Counted from the stretch's first letter, positions 12,057-23,430 are shown. The stretch is 64,000 nt of DNA from Symsagittifera roscoffensis (GCF_963678635.1 NC_087062.1:124001-188000); one strand, 5' to 3'. Numbers and translations are program-made. The notes: generated from the sequence alone by a model not told the origin.

Positions 12057-15000
12057 TACACTTCAATGCTGTTCCAGGACTTTTATGAACCCTCCTAGAA
12101 CGCTTCGCTCAGGTGTTCATGTTATGGTACACTCCGTCGATGTCCCAATTTTTTTCTGAACATCGTAACTTTCCCAGAACTTTGCTGAACCCTCCTTGGA
12201 CACTTCGCTCAGGTGTTGATACACTTCGTTGCTGTCCCAGGACTTTTCTGAAGCCTCCTACGATGCTTCGATCAGGTGTTGGTACACTTCGTCGCTGCCC
12301 ATGACCTTTTTCAACCCTCCTAGGATCCTTCACCCAAGTGTCAAAACACTTCGTTGCTGTCCCAGGACTTTTTTGAACCCTCCTATGACCCTTCCCTCAA
12401 ACATTGGTACACTTCAATGCTGTTCCAGGACTTTTATGAACCCTCCTAGAACGCTTCGCTCAGGTGTTCATGTTATGGTACACTCCGTCGATGTCCCAAT
12501 TTTTCGATGTCCCAATTAGGACCCTTCGCTCACATGTTGGTACACTTCATCGCTGTCCCATGACTTTTCTGAAACCTCCTAGGACCCTTCGGTCAAGTGT
12601 TGGTACACTTCGTTGCTGTCCCAGGACTCTTCGGAACTCTCCTAAGACATTTGACTAAAGTGTTCGGATACTTAGATCACTTTCCCAAGACTGAGTGTTG
12701 AGACACATAGATCACTAACACAAGACTGCCGGCAAGATTCATGATTTTCTTCCCACCTTGTCGATCAAGTGTTTCTTCGCCTGTTTCAAGAATTTTCCTG
12801 TGCATTATGTCGAGTATTGGGATATTTAGTAGTAAATTTATGTACCCTTCTAGGACCCTCAGCGTTCTTTTGGGAACTTCGTTACTTTCCCAGAACTTTA
12901 ATGAACCCTCCTAGGACACTTCGCTCAGGTGTTGGTACACTTCGTTGCTGTTCCAGGACTTTTCTGAACCCTGCTAGGACGCTTCGCTCAGGTTTTGGTA
13001 CACTTCGTCGCTGCCCAGGACCTTTTTGAACCCTCCTATGACTCTTCCCTCAAACATTCGTACACTTCAATGCTGTTCCAGGACTTTTATGAACCCTCCT
13101 AGAACGCTTCGCTCAGGTGTTCATGTTATGGTACACTCCGTCGATGTCCCAATTTTTTTCTGAACCCTCTTAGGACCCTTCGCTCAAGTGTTGGTACACT
13201 TCATCGCTGTCCCAAGACTTTTCTGAAACCTCCTAGGACCCTTCGGTCAAGTGTTGGTACACTTCGTTGCTGTCCCAGGACTCTTCGGAACTCTCCTAAG
13301 ACATTTGACTAAAGTGTTCGGATACTTAGATCACTTTCCCAAGACTGAGTGTTGAGACACATATATCACTAACTCAAGACTGCCGGCAAGATTCATGATT
13401 TTCTTCCCACCTTGTCGATCAAGTGTTTCTTCGCCTGTTTCAAGAATTCTCCTGTGCCTTATCGAGTATTGGGATATTTAGTAGTAAATTTATGTACCCT
13501 TCTAGGACCCTCAGCGTTCTTTTGGGAACTTCGTTACTTTCCCAGAACTTTAATGAACCCCTCCTAGGACACTTCGCTCAGGTGTTGGTACACTTCGTTG
13601 CTGTTCCAGGACTTTTCTGAACCCTGCTAGGACGCTTCGCTCAGGTTTTGGTACACTTCGTCGCTGCCCAGGACCTTTTTGAACCCTCCTAGGGCCTTTT
13701 GCCCTAGTGTCAGTACACTTCGTTGCTGTCCCAGGACTTTTCTGAACCCTCCTAGGACCCTTCGCTCAGGTGTTCATGTGTTGGTACACTCCGTCACAGT
13801 CCCAATTTTTTTCTGAACCCTCTTAGGACCCTTCGCTCAAGTGTTGGTACACTTCGTTGCTGTCCCAGGACTTTTCTGAAACCTCCTAGAACCCTTCGCT
13901 CAAGTGTTGGTACACTTCGTTGCTGTCCCAGGACTCTTTGGAACTCTCCTAGGGCATTTGGCTAAAGTGTTCGGATACGTAGATCACTATCCCAAAACTA
14001 AGTGTTGGGACAGTTAGATTATTTTCCCAAGACTGAGTGTTGGGACACATATCCCAAGACTGCCGGCAAGACTCTTGAACTTCTTTCCACCTTGTAGCTC
14101 AAGTGTTTCTTCGCCTGTTTCGAGAATTCTCCTGTGCCTTGTGTCAAGTATTGGGACACCTAGTAGTACTTTTATGTGCCCTCCTAGGACCCTCAATGCT
14201 CTTTTGGGAACTTCGTTACTGTCCCAGAACTTTGCTGAACCCTCCTCGGACGCTTCGCTGAGGTGTTGGTTCACTTCGTCGCTGCCCAGGACTTTTTTGA
14301 ACCCTCCTAGGATCCTTCGCCCAAGTGTTAGTACACTTCGTTGCTGTCCCAGGACTTTTATGAACCCTCCTAGGACCCTTCGCTCAAGTGTTGGTACACT
14401 TCAATGCTGTTCCAGGACTTTTCTGAACCCTCCTAGGACCCTTCGCTCAGGTGTTGGTACACTCCGTCGCTGTCCCAGGACTTTTCTGAACCCTCTCAGG
14501 ACCCTTCGCTCAAGCGTTGGTACACTTCGTCGCTGTCCAAGGACTTTTCTGAACCCTCCTAGGACCCTTCGCTCAAGTGTTGGTAAGCTTCTTTGCTGTC
14601 CCAGGACTCTTCAGAATTCTCTCAGGACCCTTCGCTCAAGCGTTGGTACACTTCGTCGCTGTACCAGGACTTTTCTGAACCCTCCTAGGACCCTTCGCTC
14701 AAGTGTTGGTAAACTTCGTTGCTGTCCCAGGACTCTTCGGAATTCTCCTAGGACATTTGGCTAAGGTGTTGGTAAACTTCGTTGCTGTCCCAGGACTCTT
14801 CGGAATTCTCCTAGGACATTTGGCTAAAGTGTTCGGAGACTTAGATCACTATCCCAAGACTGTCGGCAAGATTCATGAACTTCTTCCCACCTTGTCGATC
14901 AAGTGTTTCTTCGCCTGTTTCAAGAATTCTCCTGTGCCTTATGCGGAGTATTGGGATATTTAGTAGTAAATTTATGTACCCTTCTAGGACCCTCAGCGTT

Positions 15001-16796
15001 CTTTTGGGAACTTCGTTACTTTCCCAGATCTTTAATGAACCCTCCTAGGACACTTCGCTCAGGTGTTGGTACACTTCGTTGCTGTTCCAGGACTTTTCTG
15101 AACCCTGCTAGGACGCTTTGCTCAGGTTTTGGTACACTTCGTCGCTGCCCAGGACTTTTCTGAACCCTCCTAGGACCCTTCGCTGAGGTGTTGGTACACT
15201 CCGTCGCTGTCCCAGGACTTTTCTGAGCCCTCTCAGGACCCTTCGCTCAAGCGTTGGTACACTTCGTCGCTGTCCCAGGACTTTTCTGAACCCTCCTAGG
15301 ACCCTTCGCTCAAGTGTTGGTAAACTTCGTTGCTGTCCCAGGACTGTTCGGAATTCTCCTAGGACATTTGGCTAAAGTGTTCGGATACTTAGATCACTAT
15401 CCCAAGACTGTCGGCAAGATTCATGAACTTCTTCCCACCTTGTCGATCAAGTGTTTCTTCGCCTGTTTCAAGAATTCTCCTGTGCCTTTTGTCGAGTATT
15501 GGGATATTTAGTAGTAAATTTATGTACCCTTCTAGGATCCTCAGCGTTCTTTTGGGAACTTCGTTACTTTCCCAGAACTTTAATGAACCCTCCTAGGACA
15601 CTTCGCTCAGGTGTTGGTACACTTCGTTACTTTCCCAGAACTTTAATGAACCCTCCTAGGACACTTCGCTCAGGTGTTGGTACACTTCGTTGCTGTTCCA
15701 GGACTTTTCTGAACCCTGCTAGGACGCTTCGCTCCGGTTTTGGTACACTTCGTCGCTGCCCAGGACTTTTCTGAACCCTCTCAGGACCCTTCGCTCAAGC
15801 GTTGGTACACTTCGTCGCTGTCCCAGGACTTTTCTGAACCCTCCTAGGAACCTTCGCTCAAGTGTTGGCACACTTCGTTGCTGTCCCAGGAATTTTCTGA
15901 ACCCTCCTAGGACCCTTCGCTCAAGTTTTGGTACACTTCGTTGCTGTCCCAGGACTCTTCGGAACTCTCCTAGGGCAATTGGCTAAAGTGTTCAGATACG
16001 TAGATCACTGTCCCCAGACTAAGTGTTGAGACACTTAGATCAATCTCCCAAGACTGAGTGCTGGGACACATAGATCACTAACCCAAGACTGCCGGCAAGA
16101 GTCATGAACTTCTTCCCACCTTGTCGATCAAGTGCTTCTTCGCTTGATTCAAGAATTCTCTTGTGCCTTATGTCGAGTATTGGAAACCTAGCAGTACTTT
16201 TATGTGTCCTCCTAGGACCCGTAGTGTTCTTTTGAGACACTTCGTTTCTGTCCCAGGGCTCTGCCGAACCCTCTTAGGCCGCTTCGCTCAGGTGTTGGTA
16301 CACTTCGTCGCTGTCCCATGACTTTTCCGAACCCTTCAAGGACCCTTTGCTCAAGTGTTGGTACACTTTATTGGTGTTCCAGGACTTTTCTGAACCCTCC
16401 TAAGAGCCTTCGCTCAGGTTTTGGTACACTACGTTGCTCTCCCACGACTTTTCTGAACCCTCCTAGGACCCTTCGCTCAAGTGTTGGTACACTTCATCGC
16501 TGTCCTAGGACTTTTCCGAGCCCTTCAAGGACCCTTCGCTCAAGTGTTGGTACACTTCGTTGCTGTCCCAGGACTCTTCTGAACTCTCCTAGGACCCTTC
16601 GCCAACGTGTTGGGATACTTAGATCACTATCCCAAGACTGAGTGTTGGGACACTTGGCTCACTGTCCCAAGACTCCCGGCAAGACTCTTGTACTTCTGCC
16701 CACTTTGTCGCTCAAGTGTTTCTTCGCCTGAATCAAGAATTTTCCTGTTCCTTGTGTCGAGTATTGGTATACCTGACCCACTATCCCAGTACAACC

Positions 16797-17236
16797 TCTA
16801 GAGCTCTAGTATAAAAAATAATCCCGAAAACCCAATTTTGTTTACCGAAATGTTCTTTACTATGTCCTCTAAAATTACTTTCCCTGTTTCAATCCGATGA
16901 AAAACGAAATACGACTTGTTTGCAAGTTTGTAACTTTAGCTGATTCGTTAAAACTCTCTGAAATCTGGCCCAAAAACGTTAAAAACTTTGAACATTCCGA
17001 TAAAAATAAAAATAACAAAAGCCAGAAAGATAAGTACAACCTAGGAGAGTAACTAAATCGACGATATTGGTGGTATAGTTACTCTAATGTAATGTATACC
17101 CCTTTTTCAATTTTGAACCGCCAACTTCTATCTTAACCAGTCCCCTTCTAACCTCCCCCCTATCTAGCCCCCCACTTAAGCCGAAAATTACCCTTAGGAG
17201 CAATGGGCGCTAAACCTCTCGAGAGAAAATCCGAAG
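16797..17236. other. Non-genic AT-rich DNA flanking the satellite
   Basis: Satellite identity stops at the sequence around CTCTAGAGCTCTAG. The following 440 bases show no open frame of note, no recognisable RNA gene and no simple repeat. Confidence 0.6.
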
Positions 17237-17608
17237 AACTTCTGAAACTTACCATACCGAATTCTTGTAGGACAAGATAGCCCCTACATATCACACATCG
17301 TAGAAGTTAGCTAAGAAATGCAAGTATCGGCAAAAACGAGCTCAAAAATCGGCTGAAATTTACCATCTGAAACCTTACCATTTCCATACATAGTAAACCT
17401 ATTCCCTATCTTAATACATAGGGAAATCTATAGCCTATGTATTAAGATGGTAAGGTTTCATATGGTAAGTTTCAGAAAAATTTTTGGCGCCCAAAATTTT
17501 GAGCTCGATTTTGCCGATAATTGCATTTTTTAGCTAACTTCTAAAATTTGTGATCTGTAGGGGCCATCATGTCTTACAAAAATTCGGTATGGTAAGTTTC
17601 AGAAGTTA
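17237..17608. mobile_element. Foldback (long inverted repeat) element, about 372 bp
   Basis: The left arm begins AACTTCTGAAACTTACCATA and the right arm ends with its reverse complement, TATGGTAAGTTTCAGAAGTT. Pairing continues inward for about 150 bases with some mismatches: TTAGCTAAGAAATGCAAGTA on the left against TGCATTTTTTAGCTAACTTC on the right, and GAGCTC in both arms. The centre holds a smaller imperfect palindrome around CCTATTCCCTATCTTAATAC. There is no coding capacity, so this is a foldback or MITE-like non-autonomous element. A truncated relative is at 35548-35738, which supports mobility. Extra GGTAAGTTTCA motifs just to the right (to about 17740) may be a further fragment. Confidence 0.8.
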
Positions 17609-18828
17609 AGTTTCAGAAAATTTTTTGAAAACTTTTTAAGTTCTACTTGCAAATACATTTTTATCTTGAAAAAACATATTTTTTATTTAAAAAATCGAAA
17701 AAAAATTGGATGGTAAGTTTCAAATGTTAAGTTTCGACAAAAATTAAATTTCGATTTAGAGTATAGAATTATAAACTAATATCTCGCAGAACATTTTTTT
17801 TCTCGAAAGAATCTTTTAAATTCTTATTTCATCTTATTTAAAATCCCTCAGGTTATCTGGGGAAAACTGTCAAGAGGGAAATATCTTTAACAGGTTATTT
17901 ATTTCGCTCATCGGGCTTTCAGCGAAACCTTCACAGCTCCTCACGGTTGATTCTTTTTGTATCCCACTTAATATTTTATTTCCCAGGTTATCTGGAGAAC
18001 GGATAACATGTTCATTATACTTATTATTTTATGACCTATTTTATCTTTTTCACATAATTATCCCACGATTATATGACAGATGCATATTAGCAATTCTCCA
18101 CAGTGTTTATGGAGCGTGAATTACTTTCTTGAGAGATTAAAATTTTAAATTTTCATAAAAAAATTGAAATTTATCCAATCAAAACTGCATGAACTTTTCG
18201 TTTGAACTAAGATGAAATTAAGCAAAAATTTTTAAGGTTAAACCAACCATGCTTTTATATTGTTCTTATTTTACCTCAACTGTTTTATTCAGTCTGTCAT
18301 TTTTCTTGATACGATTCATTTCAGTTCTCTTTTATCAATTTGTCTTTAATCTTTAAAAAATTCTTTGAAATTTCTAAATTTTCCAAAAAATTATCATACA
18401 AATTTGTCAATTGCTCTGCCACAGTAAAAATTTACACTGAGAAAAATGTGGTATGATAGTTTTGTGTCTGATAGTTTTGAAAAAAAATTTTCTATCTTTC
18501 TCAGAGTAAACTTTTCAGAAAATTATACAATTTACTAGAAGTTGGTTACAATTTTCGTAACTTTATCTACTCTATCGTTAATTCTTTCAAATGGGGTACT
18601 AAAACGTCCATATTCTATCATAATTCTCCATATTTCATCAAAAGGTTAGTTGCTAAAATGCTTTTTGTAAAAAGGTAAGGAATTGAAAGAGTTAAACCAC
18701 ATAAATAATGAAACAATTCACTAGATCGTATAGTAAAATTACTGCAAAAATTCACACTTACAAATAAAAAATGCATTTTTACATAAAAGTACTGATAAAA
18801 TTCACAACATGCACATCATGAATCTTAT
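17609..18828. other. Intergenic AT-rich DNA
   Basis: I see no gene here. Two direct copies of AGGTTATCTGG (near 17852 and 17986) and short A/T runs are the only structure. This stretch may contain the outer end of the Maverick, but I could not identify a terminal inverted repeat. Confidence 0.5.
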
Positions 18829-19171
18829 TCAAATCCATCTGGAAAAATTTAACAAGAAAAAAGCTGAATAAAATTCGTAAAATCCACACAAATTATCAGA
18901 CTTTGGTAGCTTTCGAGGAACCATTCGTCGAAACTTTCTTGTCAAGAAGGGGTAAGTTGATCTCTTTCTTTCCAAAGAATCAGCATAGTAGTAGCTTTTA
19001 TCCAGTCCAGCATTCATATTCCAGTGTTCTCCTCTATCATTGCTTGGGGCTGAGTTAATAACTGCAAAAGAGTATTATGTTAGTTGAGGTACCAGAAGTA
19101 TATGATCCCATGTACTTTAATCTGAGCTCTGGAATTCTTTCAAAAATTTGCAGAAGTGAAAAAGTATCCAT
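18829..19171 (-). pseudogene. PRO: Maverick/Polinton adenain-like cysteine protease, frameshifted
   Basis: Reading leftward from an ATG at 19171, a frame opens with MDTFSLLQIFERIPEL. It runs to about 19065, where a single frameshift moves the coding sequence into the frame ending at 18829. The second part shows the adenovirus-protease/Ulp1 layout: a His in GEHW (about 19020), an acidic residue in YYADSL, and the catalytic Cys in LCGFY (about 18880), followed by a hydrophobic helix. In the family this enzyme processes capsid precursors. The frame totals roughly 115 codons, near the core size of Polinton proteases. It is the last gene of the minus-strand virion cluster, downstream of the major capsid gene. 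Identification rests on motif order and context. Confidence 0.75.
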
Positions 19172-19484
19172 CTTTGCAATTGTAGGCTGATTTACAGCTA
19201 GAAAAAGAAAATGATAGTTTGATAGTGTACTTTAGGATAAAAAAGAAAGAATAATGACTTACACACATTTAGGAATTGAATCAACAAAGTCCCATACACA
19301 AGCCTTATGCAGTGGGCAAATTTTATTGAACACTGTTTCATAGTCTAGGTTGAAGAAGTGTCACGTGTTTTCAACTAAACAGCATCCCTTCTCTATTTTT
19401 TCTGGATCTTTAGATCTGAAGAAAAACAAAGTAGATAGTACAGAGATAACAACAAAGAAAAGTCCCAAAAATGTTACAATATTT
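19172..19484. other. Spacer between protease and capsid genes
   Basis: These 310 bases hold no frame that matches a recognisable protein on either strand. The short plus-strand frame at 19350-19544 overlaps the 3' end of the capsid gene and looks fortuitous. Confidence 0.5.
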
Positions 19485-20741
19485 TTATTGCAACCTGAAC
19501 ACATTTTTAGCGACTGTTCCGAATTTGTCAATTTCAATGTTTGATTGTCTTTCTCCCAAGACTATCACTTCCGTTACTTGCTCCAAGAGTAATTGGAAAA
19601 ACTTTTTTAATCTCAAGTTTTCTCCACTAAGTTCTGGATAATGCAACTGTCCAGCTGCATCCTGTAGTGAAGTTAAGTCGAAAACTAGAATATAGTGATT
19701 TTGAGAATATTCCATGTAAGAGCTGGAAAATCTTCGTTAAACTGCATTGCTTGCATTGTTGTAACATAGGGACGACAAGGAGAAGTTGTATCTAATGAAA
19801 CAATTGCTCTTCCGCCCCGAAAAACTCTAAGCTCTCTGAATTGAAATTGTTGATAATTGAAAGCATTTTTACGAGGAGATCCCGCAACAACCGAATTTGT
19901 ATTCATTGCAACAGCTATCCTTGTGGTTGGGGCATTATTGGAAATATTTTCCTGAATAAACTGGTTGTGACGAGATGGAATGATAAATGTTCTTGCTATA
20001 GTTTCCTATTGCAATTGTAATGAGCAGGTTCCCTTTCCAGATTCCATTTCAAATTTTGATGATTAGGTTCAGCTACTATAATTCTTCTTGTGAACAGTGA
20101 ACAATCAACAGTTTTCAGATTAAAAATTGGATTATCAGACAGCATGTACAAGTTAGGTCTAGCTCGAATTACCTTAAATCGAACTTTGGTTTATGGTAGT
20201 AATAACTTTTCACAAGTAAACAAGTCAATGGCTAGCCTGCCATATAGTGAAAAAAAATATCTCTAACCCTAAAGAATTTGTTCTATCAGTGAAAAGATAC
20301 ATATCAAATGCTTCCGGTTATTCTTCAAAACAATGCCCGTGACAAGCAAGTATTCTTTTAGTACTCACTGCCGATGAGTTGAATTCGTTCGATACTTTTG
20401 CTTTATGAGGATATAATCCATTGGCGTTGTAAACCATTGTATTATTAAAATAAACTTCACAATTGGAGAATAGAGAATGTAGTAGATTTTTTACTTGAGT
20501 TAAGTAGGTTTGTGGTTCCTCATCTGAATTTTTCATCCGAGTTTGCTTTATGTTCTGCTTCTTCTTTTTTAAAAACTTCAATCAATCGTCCTTTGAATAA
20601 TTGAAGCTTTAAACTGAGGTGGGTATCACGCATATCTAAATAAATATTACGGTCCGTCTGAAATTTAAACTCAATACTACTTTCATCTAGAGAAGTACTG
20701 GGAAATACTTCTTGTATGTGTGATAAAATTATTGTTTCCAA
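19485..20741 (-). pseudogene. MCP: Maverick/Polinton major capsid protein (double jelly-roll), degraded
   Basis: Overlapping minus-strand frames at 20741-20520, 20581-20318, 19906-19685 and 19715-19485 together cover an approximately 420-codon gene. It is broken by several frameshifts and by stops, chiefly in the middle (about 19910-20317). Recognisable Polinton MCP segments are the N-terminal stretch with YLDMRDTHLSLKLQLFKG, the NCEVYFNNTMVYNANGLYP segment, and the C-terminal part containing LVFDLTSLQDAA, QLHYPELSGE and VIVLGERQSNIEIDKFGTVA. The product would form the icosahedral shell. It lies between the small basic virion gene and the protease, the usual structural cluster of animal Polintons. 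No ATG is present at the 5' end, so the start is uncertain. Confidence 0.85.
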
Positions 20742-20824
20742 AACTGGGACTTATACAAAAACTCTTCAAAGAAGAATTTGTAAAAGCTCCGTACCGAAAA
20801 TGACTGCTTTGGTTTACACTCATT

Positions 20825-21187
20825 TTATCTTGTCAAAAATGTCTTTGCGAGAGCGACTGATTTTTGAATTATTTTTTCAAAAAGAGGCTCTTCTTGTTCT
20901 ACGCTTGAATTTCTTTTTCCACCTCCCAACTGTTTTCGAACTGTTTTTGTTGCAAAATCTTTCGCAAAGGTTTTGAGTTTTTTTCGTGGACTGACCACTT
21001 CTCCAATCTCTGGAGCAGCAATTTCAAATAAATCTGTTCCGTTTCTTTTTGCAGCTGGGACTATATATTTATTGATAAAGGGAATTACACTTCTCCCAAG
21101 AGTTCGTGCAAGAGCACAAAAAAATCTTCCACGCTATCTTGCATGTCCACAAAAAATAAGAAAATTAGCTGATCTTTGAGCAACCAT
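20825..21187 (-). pseudogene. Small basic virion-type protein of the Maverick (pX/pVI-like candidate), one stop
   Basis: From ATG at 21187 to a stop at 20825-20827 there is a single 120-codon frame, interrupted only by one TAG at 21134-21136 (codon 18). It begins MVAQRSANFLIFCGHAR. After the stop it shows a hydrophobic/amphipathic stretch (CALARTLGRSVIPFINKYIV), then a Lys/Arg-rich segment (KKLKTFAKDF, TVRKQLGGGK), and ends in an acidic then hydrophobic tail. It starts 18 bp downstream of the minor capsid stop and ends 84 bp before the major capsid gene. Polintons and adintoviruses carry a small basic protein with adenovirus pX/pVI-like character at this place. The assignment is inferred from position and composition. 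Confidence 0.5.
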
Positions 21188-21204
21188 TTTGTATGAATTA
21201 TAAA

Positions 21205-22066
21205 TCAAACATGATAATCCGAAATCTTGCGGAACAAGAGAATAACGCGTGTAACTTTTACGGACACAAAAGGAATTTTTTCACCTGTAGTATCCCATAG
21301 TTCTATTTTTATGCTGTGGAAAGACTTTTCAAATAATTTTCTAACTTCTAGATTTGTAAAAAATTGATAATTCATGTACTGTCCTGTAGATTTTACGTCT
21401 CCATTTTTTACTTTGAAAAGAACGGAAAACAACGCAGTAAAGGAGTTTTTGTATCGCCTACTAAATTAGGTTCAATAATATCACTATAGATCATTAGGGA
21501 ATGTTTTCTTATAATGTCGTAAGAATACTGAGGATAATGTGGTCATTTTCTTTTCATTATAACCCTTGTCTGATTTTGTTCTAAATTGCAACCAAAAATG
21601 TGACCCAAACCAGCATTTTGAATTATAAACACTGATTGATCCTCAGGTAAATGAATATTAATTGTTTGTGTAATCTCATCTACCGATACATAAGTTCCGT
21701 TATATTCATATTTTTGTGCACCTATACGTTTTCGAACTTTTTCATTCATGGCTACAACTAAATCAGCAATACTTGGATACAATAAAGACTCAATATGCAT
21801 CGGTTGAATCTTTCTTTTTTCCTCAGGACTTTCTCGTCCAACTATGAAAGTAAACTTGGCCTCTGTAACCTTTTTTGGCAATGAAGTACGATATTTCTGA
21901 AATAGCAACCTCCCATCTCCTTTTAGATGTATTTGTTCCGGTAGAAAATTTGTAAAGGAACAAGACTATGATTCGGATAACAATTAAAAGAAGCATTAGA
22001 AACTAGCTCAGTAGTAAAAGAATCCATGACAACTAATCGATAGATAGGCAATTTAAAAAAAGACAT
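21205..22066 (-). pseudogene. mCP: Maverick/Polinton minor capsid (penton-like) protein, frameshifted
   Basis: The likely start is ATG at 22066 (MSFFKLPIYRLVVMDSF). The frame shifts near 21910-21960, continues in the 21908-21543 frame (containing FTFIVGRESPEEKRKIQP, YNGTYVSVDEITQTINIHL, and VFIIQNAGLGHIFGC), and finishes in the 21432-21205 frame, which ends with IELWDTTGEKIPFVSVKV followed by a short Arg-containing tail. The closing 'I-D-TG-IPF' pattern is characteristic of the Polinton minor jelly-roll protein thought to form vertices. The total is about 285 codons, normal for the family. It is directly upstream of the small basic gene and the major capsid gene on the same strand. Confidence 0.75.
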
Positions 22067-22084
22067 ACCTTTAATCTGAACATT

Positions 22085-23283
22085 TTCTCAGCTCTTTTTC
22101 ACAAAATTTGCCCAGAATTTTTTTCTTTTTCGAGATCTTTGACAATGTATGTAAGAGGTTTTTTGTAGATATTGCCGAAAACTCAAAAATTTCATCTGTA
22201 AACTGTGGCTTGTATCCTTTTCGGAACGGAATATCATTTTTCGAAATCCTAACTTTATCACCAATTTTGAATTTAGGTTTAGTATATTTCTTGAACGATT
22301 TTTGTTATACAATTTTGATAAAAAACCACTATTTTTCCCATCTCTGGGAGATTTTTCAATTGATTGATTTTTGCAACAGTTCATTGTAGAAACAAAATGC
22401 TGCAATTTGGGGACAAATTTTCACCATAATCTTCACTGTAACGATATATTATATGTTTTAAGGACTGAATTGCTCTCTCTGCAAATGCAGCTTTTGTTTC
22501 ACTCATTGTAGTGTATAGTTCAATGTCTTTCTCCTTGCAAAATTTTTAAAAGTTCCCCCATAATCTGTTCTTTTATCAACCCAAATTTTTTTTCAGGAGT
22601 AATTTTTCGAGAAATTATTTTTCTGAAAGCTTGTAAAGTGTCTTTGGCATACTTTTTTTTTCATTGTTAGAACTCTGCCAAATCTCGAAAAAATAACTAG
22701 AGCAACTAATAAATACGTGACACTATTGTTATGACTACCTAACATGTCTACAGAAGCCATGTTCATACACCAGATTTCATTGATATAATTAGAAAAAGCT
22801 TGAAGTCTTCGGAAACAGCTGATTGGTGGACTAATTTTTGTATACGCTGTCTCGGTTTGTGAAAACTTTTCTACTTTTTTTTTCGGTACACCACTCGCTT
22901 TACTCAAGTTTTGAATAGAACCGTACGCAGCTCTACCCCTAGAATACAATCTGTTTAGTCTTACCTTTTCAGATTTTGAAAGCGATCTAAGTTCCTCTAT
23001 CTTTTGTTTTGGAATTCTTGTTAAAAATAAGATTAGGAGGAAGTTGAGTTGATTCCAAAAAATAAAGTAAGTAACTGGAAAATCGGTGCTTTTTTCGCTT
23101 TAGTGCACACACAACGTCTATAAAAGATTCTTTTGTGTCTGGATTATCTAATATAAAATTGTCTGACTGGCTGAGTTTATTTCTTTGAGAATTCCAAAAT
23201 AAATCAATAATGTGCTTATTGTTGCTCGTTTTCAACCTCGCAATTACAGCACTGTGAACAGAATCAAAAAAACTTTCATACAA
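22085..23283 (-). pseudogene. INT: Maverick/Polinton integrase, copy 1 (longer, degraded)
   Basis: This is a retroviral-type DDE integrase used by Polintons for insertion. On the minus strand the N-terminal part (23283-22987) is followed by the frame 22949-22593 with SGRAAYGSIQNLSKASGVP-type sequence and the core segment ending FSRFGRVLTMK. Downstream fragments show WVDK (second acidic residue, about 22575), a frame with AERAIQSLKH (the expected catalytic Glu, about 22470) and a basic chromo-like C-terminal part (about 22300-22090). The first catalytic position reads CMNM, where copy 2 has CMDL, so the first Asp appears to have changed to Asn. Several frameshifts and a stop add to the damage. 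The N-terminal two thirds are duplicated at 25062-25760. Confidence 0.85.
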
Positions 23284-23430
23284 TCTCCGCTTTTTCTTAC
23301 TTTTGTTCCAATTTTTGTTTTCTTCGAAGTAAACTTTGTGATTGATAAACTGAGTACAGAGTTAAAACAAATTGTTCTATACTATGTCAATTGTTGAAAA
23401 AGGGTGATGATAGACATCAATTCTAACCCT
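23284..23430. other. Short spacer between integrase and ATPase copy 1
   Basis: No coding sequence is evident. The equivalent spacer in the duplicated block lies at about 25760-25924 and is clearly homologous. Confidence 0.5.

Larger units (their letters stand above)
1..16796. repeat. Complex satellite array, 63-bp monomer with higher-order units
   Basis: The whole interval is built from one 63-bp motif family, typically containing GAACCCTCCTAGGACCCTTC, then GCTCAAGTGTTGGTACACTT, then CGTTGCTGTCCCAGGACTTT. Runs of near-perfect monomers (for example 4990-5240) are interrupted about every 0.4-1.4 kb by a diverged segment of roughly 300 bp. That segment contains recognisable older monomers (AGTGTTTCTT, GAGTATTGGGATACC, AGTGTTCGGATACTT) and serves as the higher-order boundary. 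Because 63 equals 21 codons, reading frames stay open for long distances on both strands. These are repeat artefacts and are not annotated as genes. The array ends near 16796, where ordinary AT-rich DNA begins. It continues off the left edge. Centromeric, subtelomeric or interstitial location cannot be told from this window. Confidence 0.95.
3966..16796. repeat. Satellite subfamily B block
   Basis: From about 3966 the spacer changes to the form with CAAGAATTCTCCTGTGCC and CTTGTAGCTCAAG. From about 12700 it changes again to a form with CTTGTCGATCAAGTG. Monomers more often carry the TCGTCGCTG variant, and TCAGGTGTTGG replaces TCAAGTGTTGG in many units. Spacer copies lie near 4010, 5409, 6076, 6668, 7348, 8082, 8860, 9745, 10309, 10873, 12757, 13411, 14090, 14900, 15440, 16120 and 16700. 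A long monomer-only run lies at about 4130-5240. The last unit (about 16240-16796) is the most diverged, as usual for an array edge. Confidence 0.85.

Noticed and set aside
1-16796. Long ORFs on both strands of the satellite as protein-coding genes
   Set aside because: They repeat a 21-residue unit because 63 is divisible by three. They begin and end at spacer indels and occur on both strands. There are no start context, splice or poly(A) signals that set any of them apart.
1-16796. CENP-B box in the monomer (TTCGCTCAAGTGTTGG)
   Set aside because: The first half (TTCGnnnnA) fits, but the required CGGG is GTTG. No monomer variant restores it.
1-16796. CRISPR-like array
   Set aside because: Units are contiguous 63-bp repeats without unique spacers, in a eukaryotic context.
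1-16796. Telomeric repeat tract
   Set aside because: CCTAGG and CCTCCTAGG recur only once per monomer. No short TTAGG/TTAGGG-type tandem is present.
20716-21179. Plus-strand ORFs 20716-20976 and 20973-21179
   Set aside because: They are antisense shadows of the small virion gene (20825-21187), whose minus-strand frame fits the gene cluster.
23212-23397. Plus-strand ORF over the integrase N-terminal region
   Set aside because: It is an antisense shadow. The minus-strand integrase reading is duplicated at 25.5 kb and the plus frame is not preserved there.
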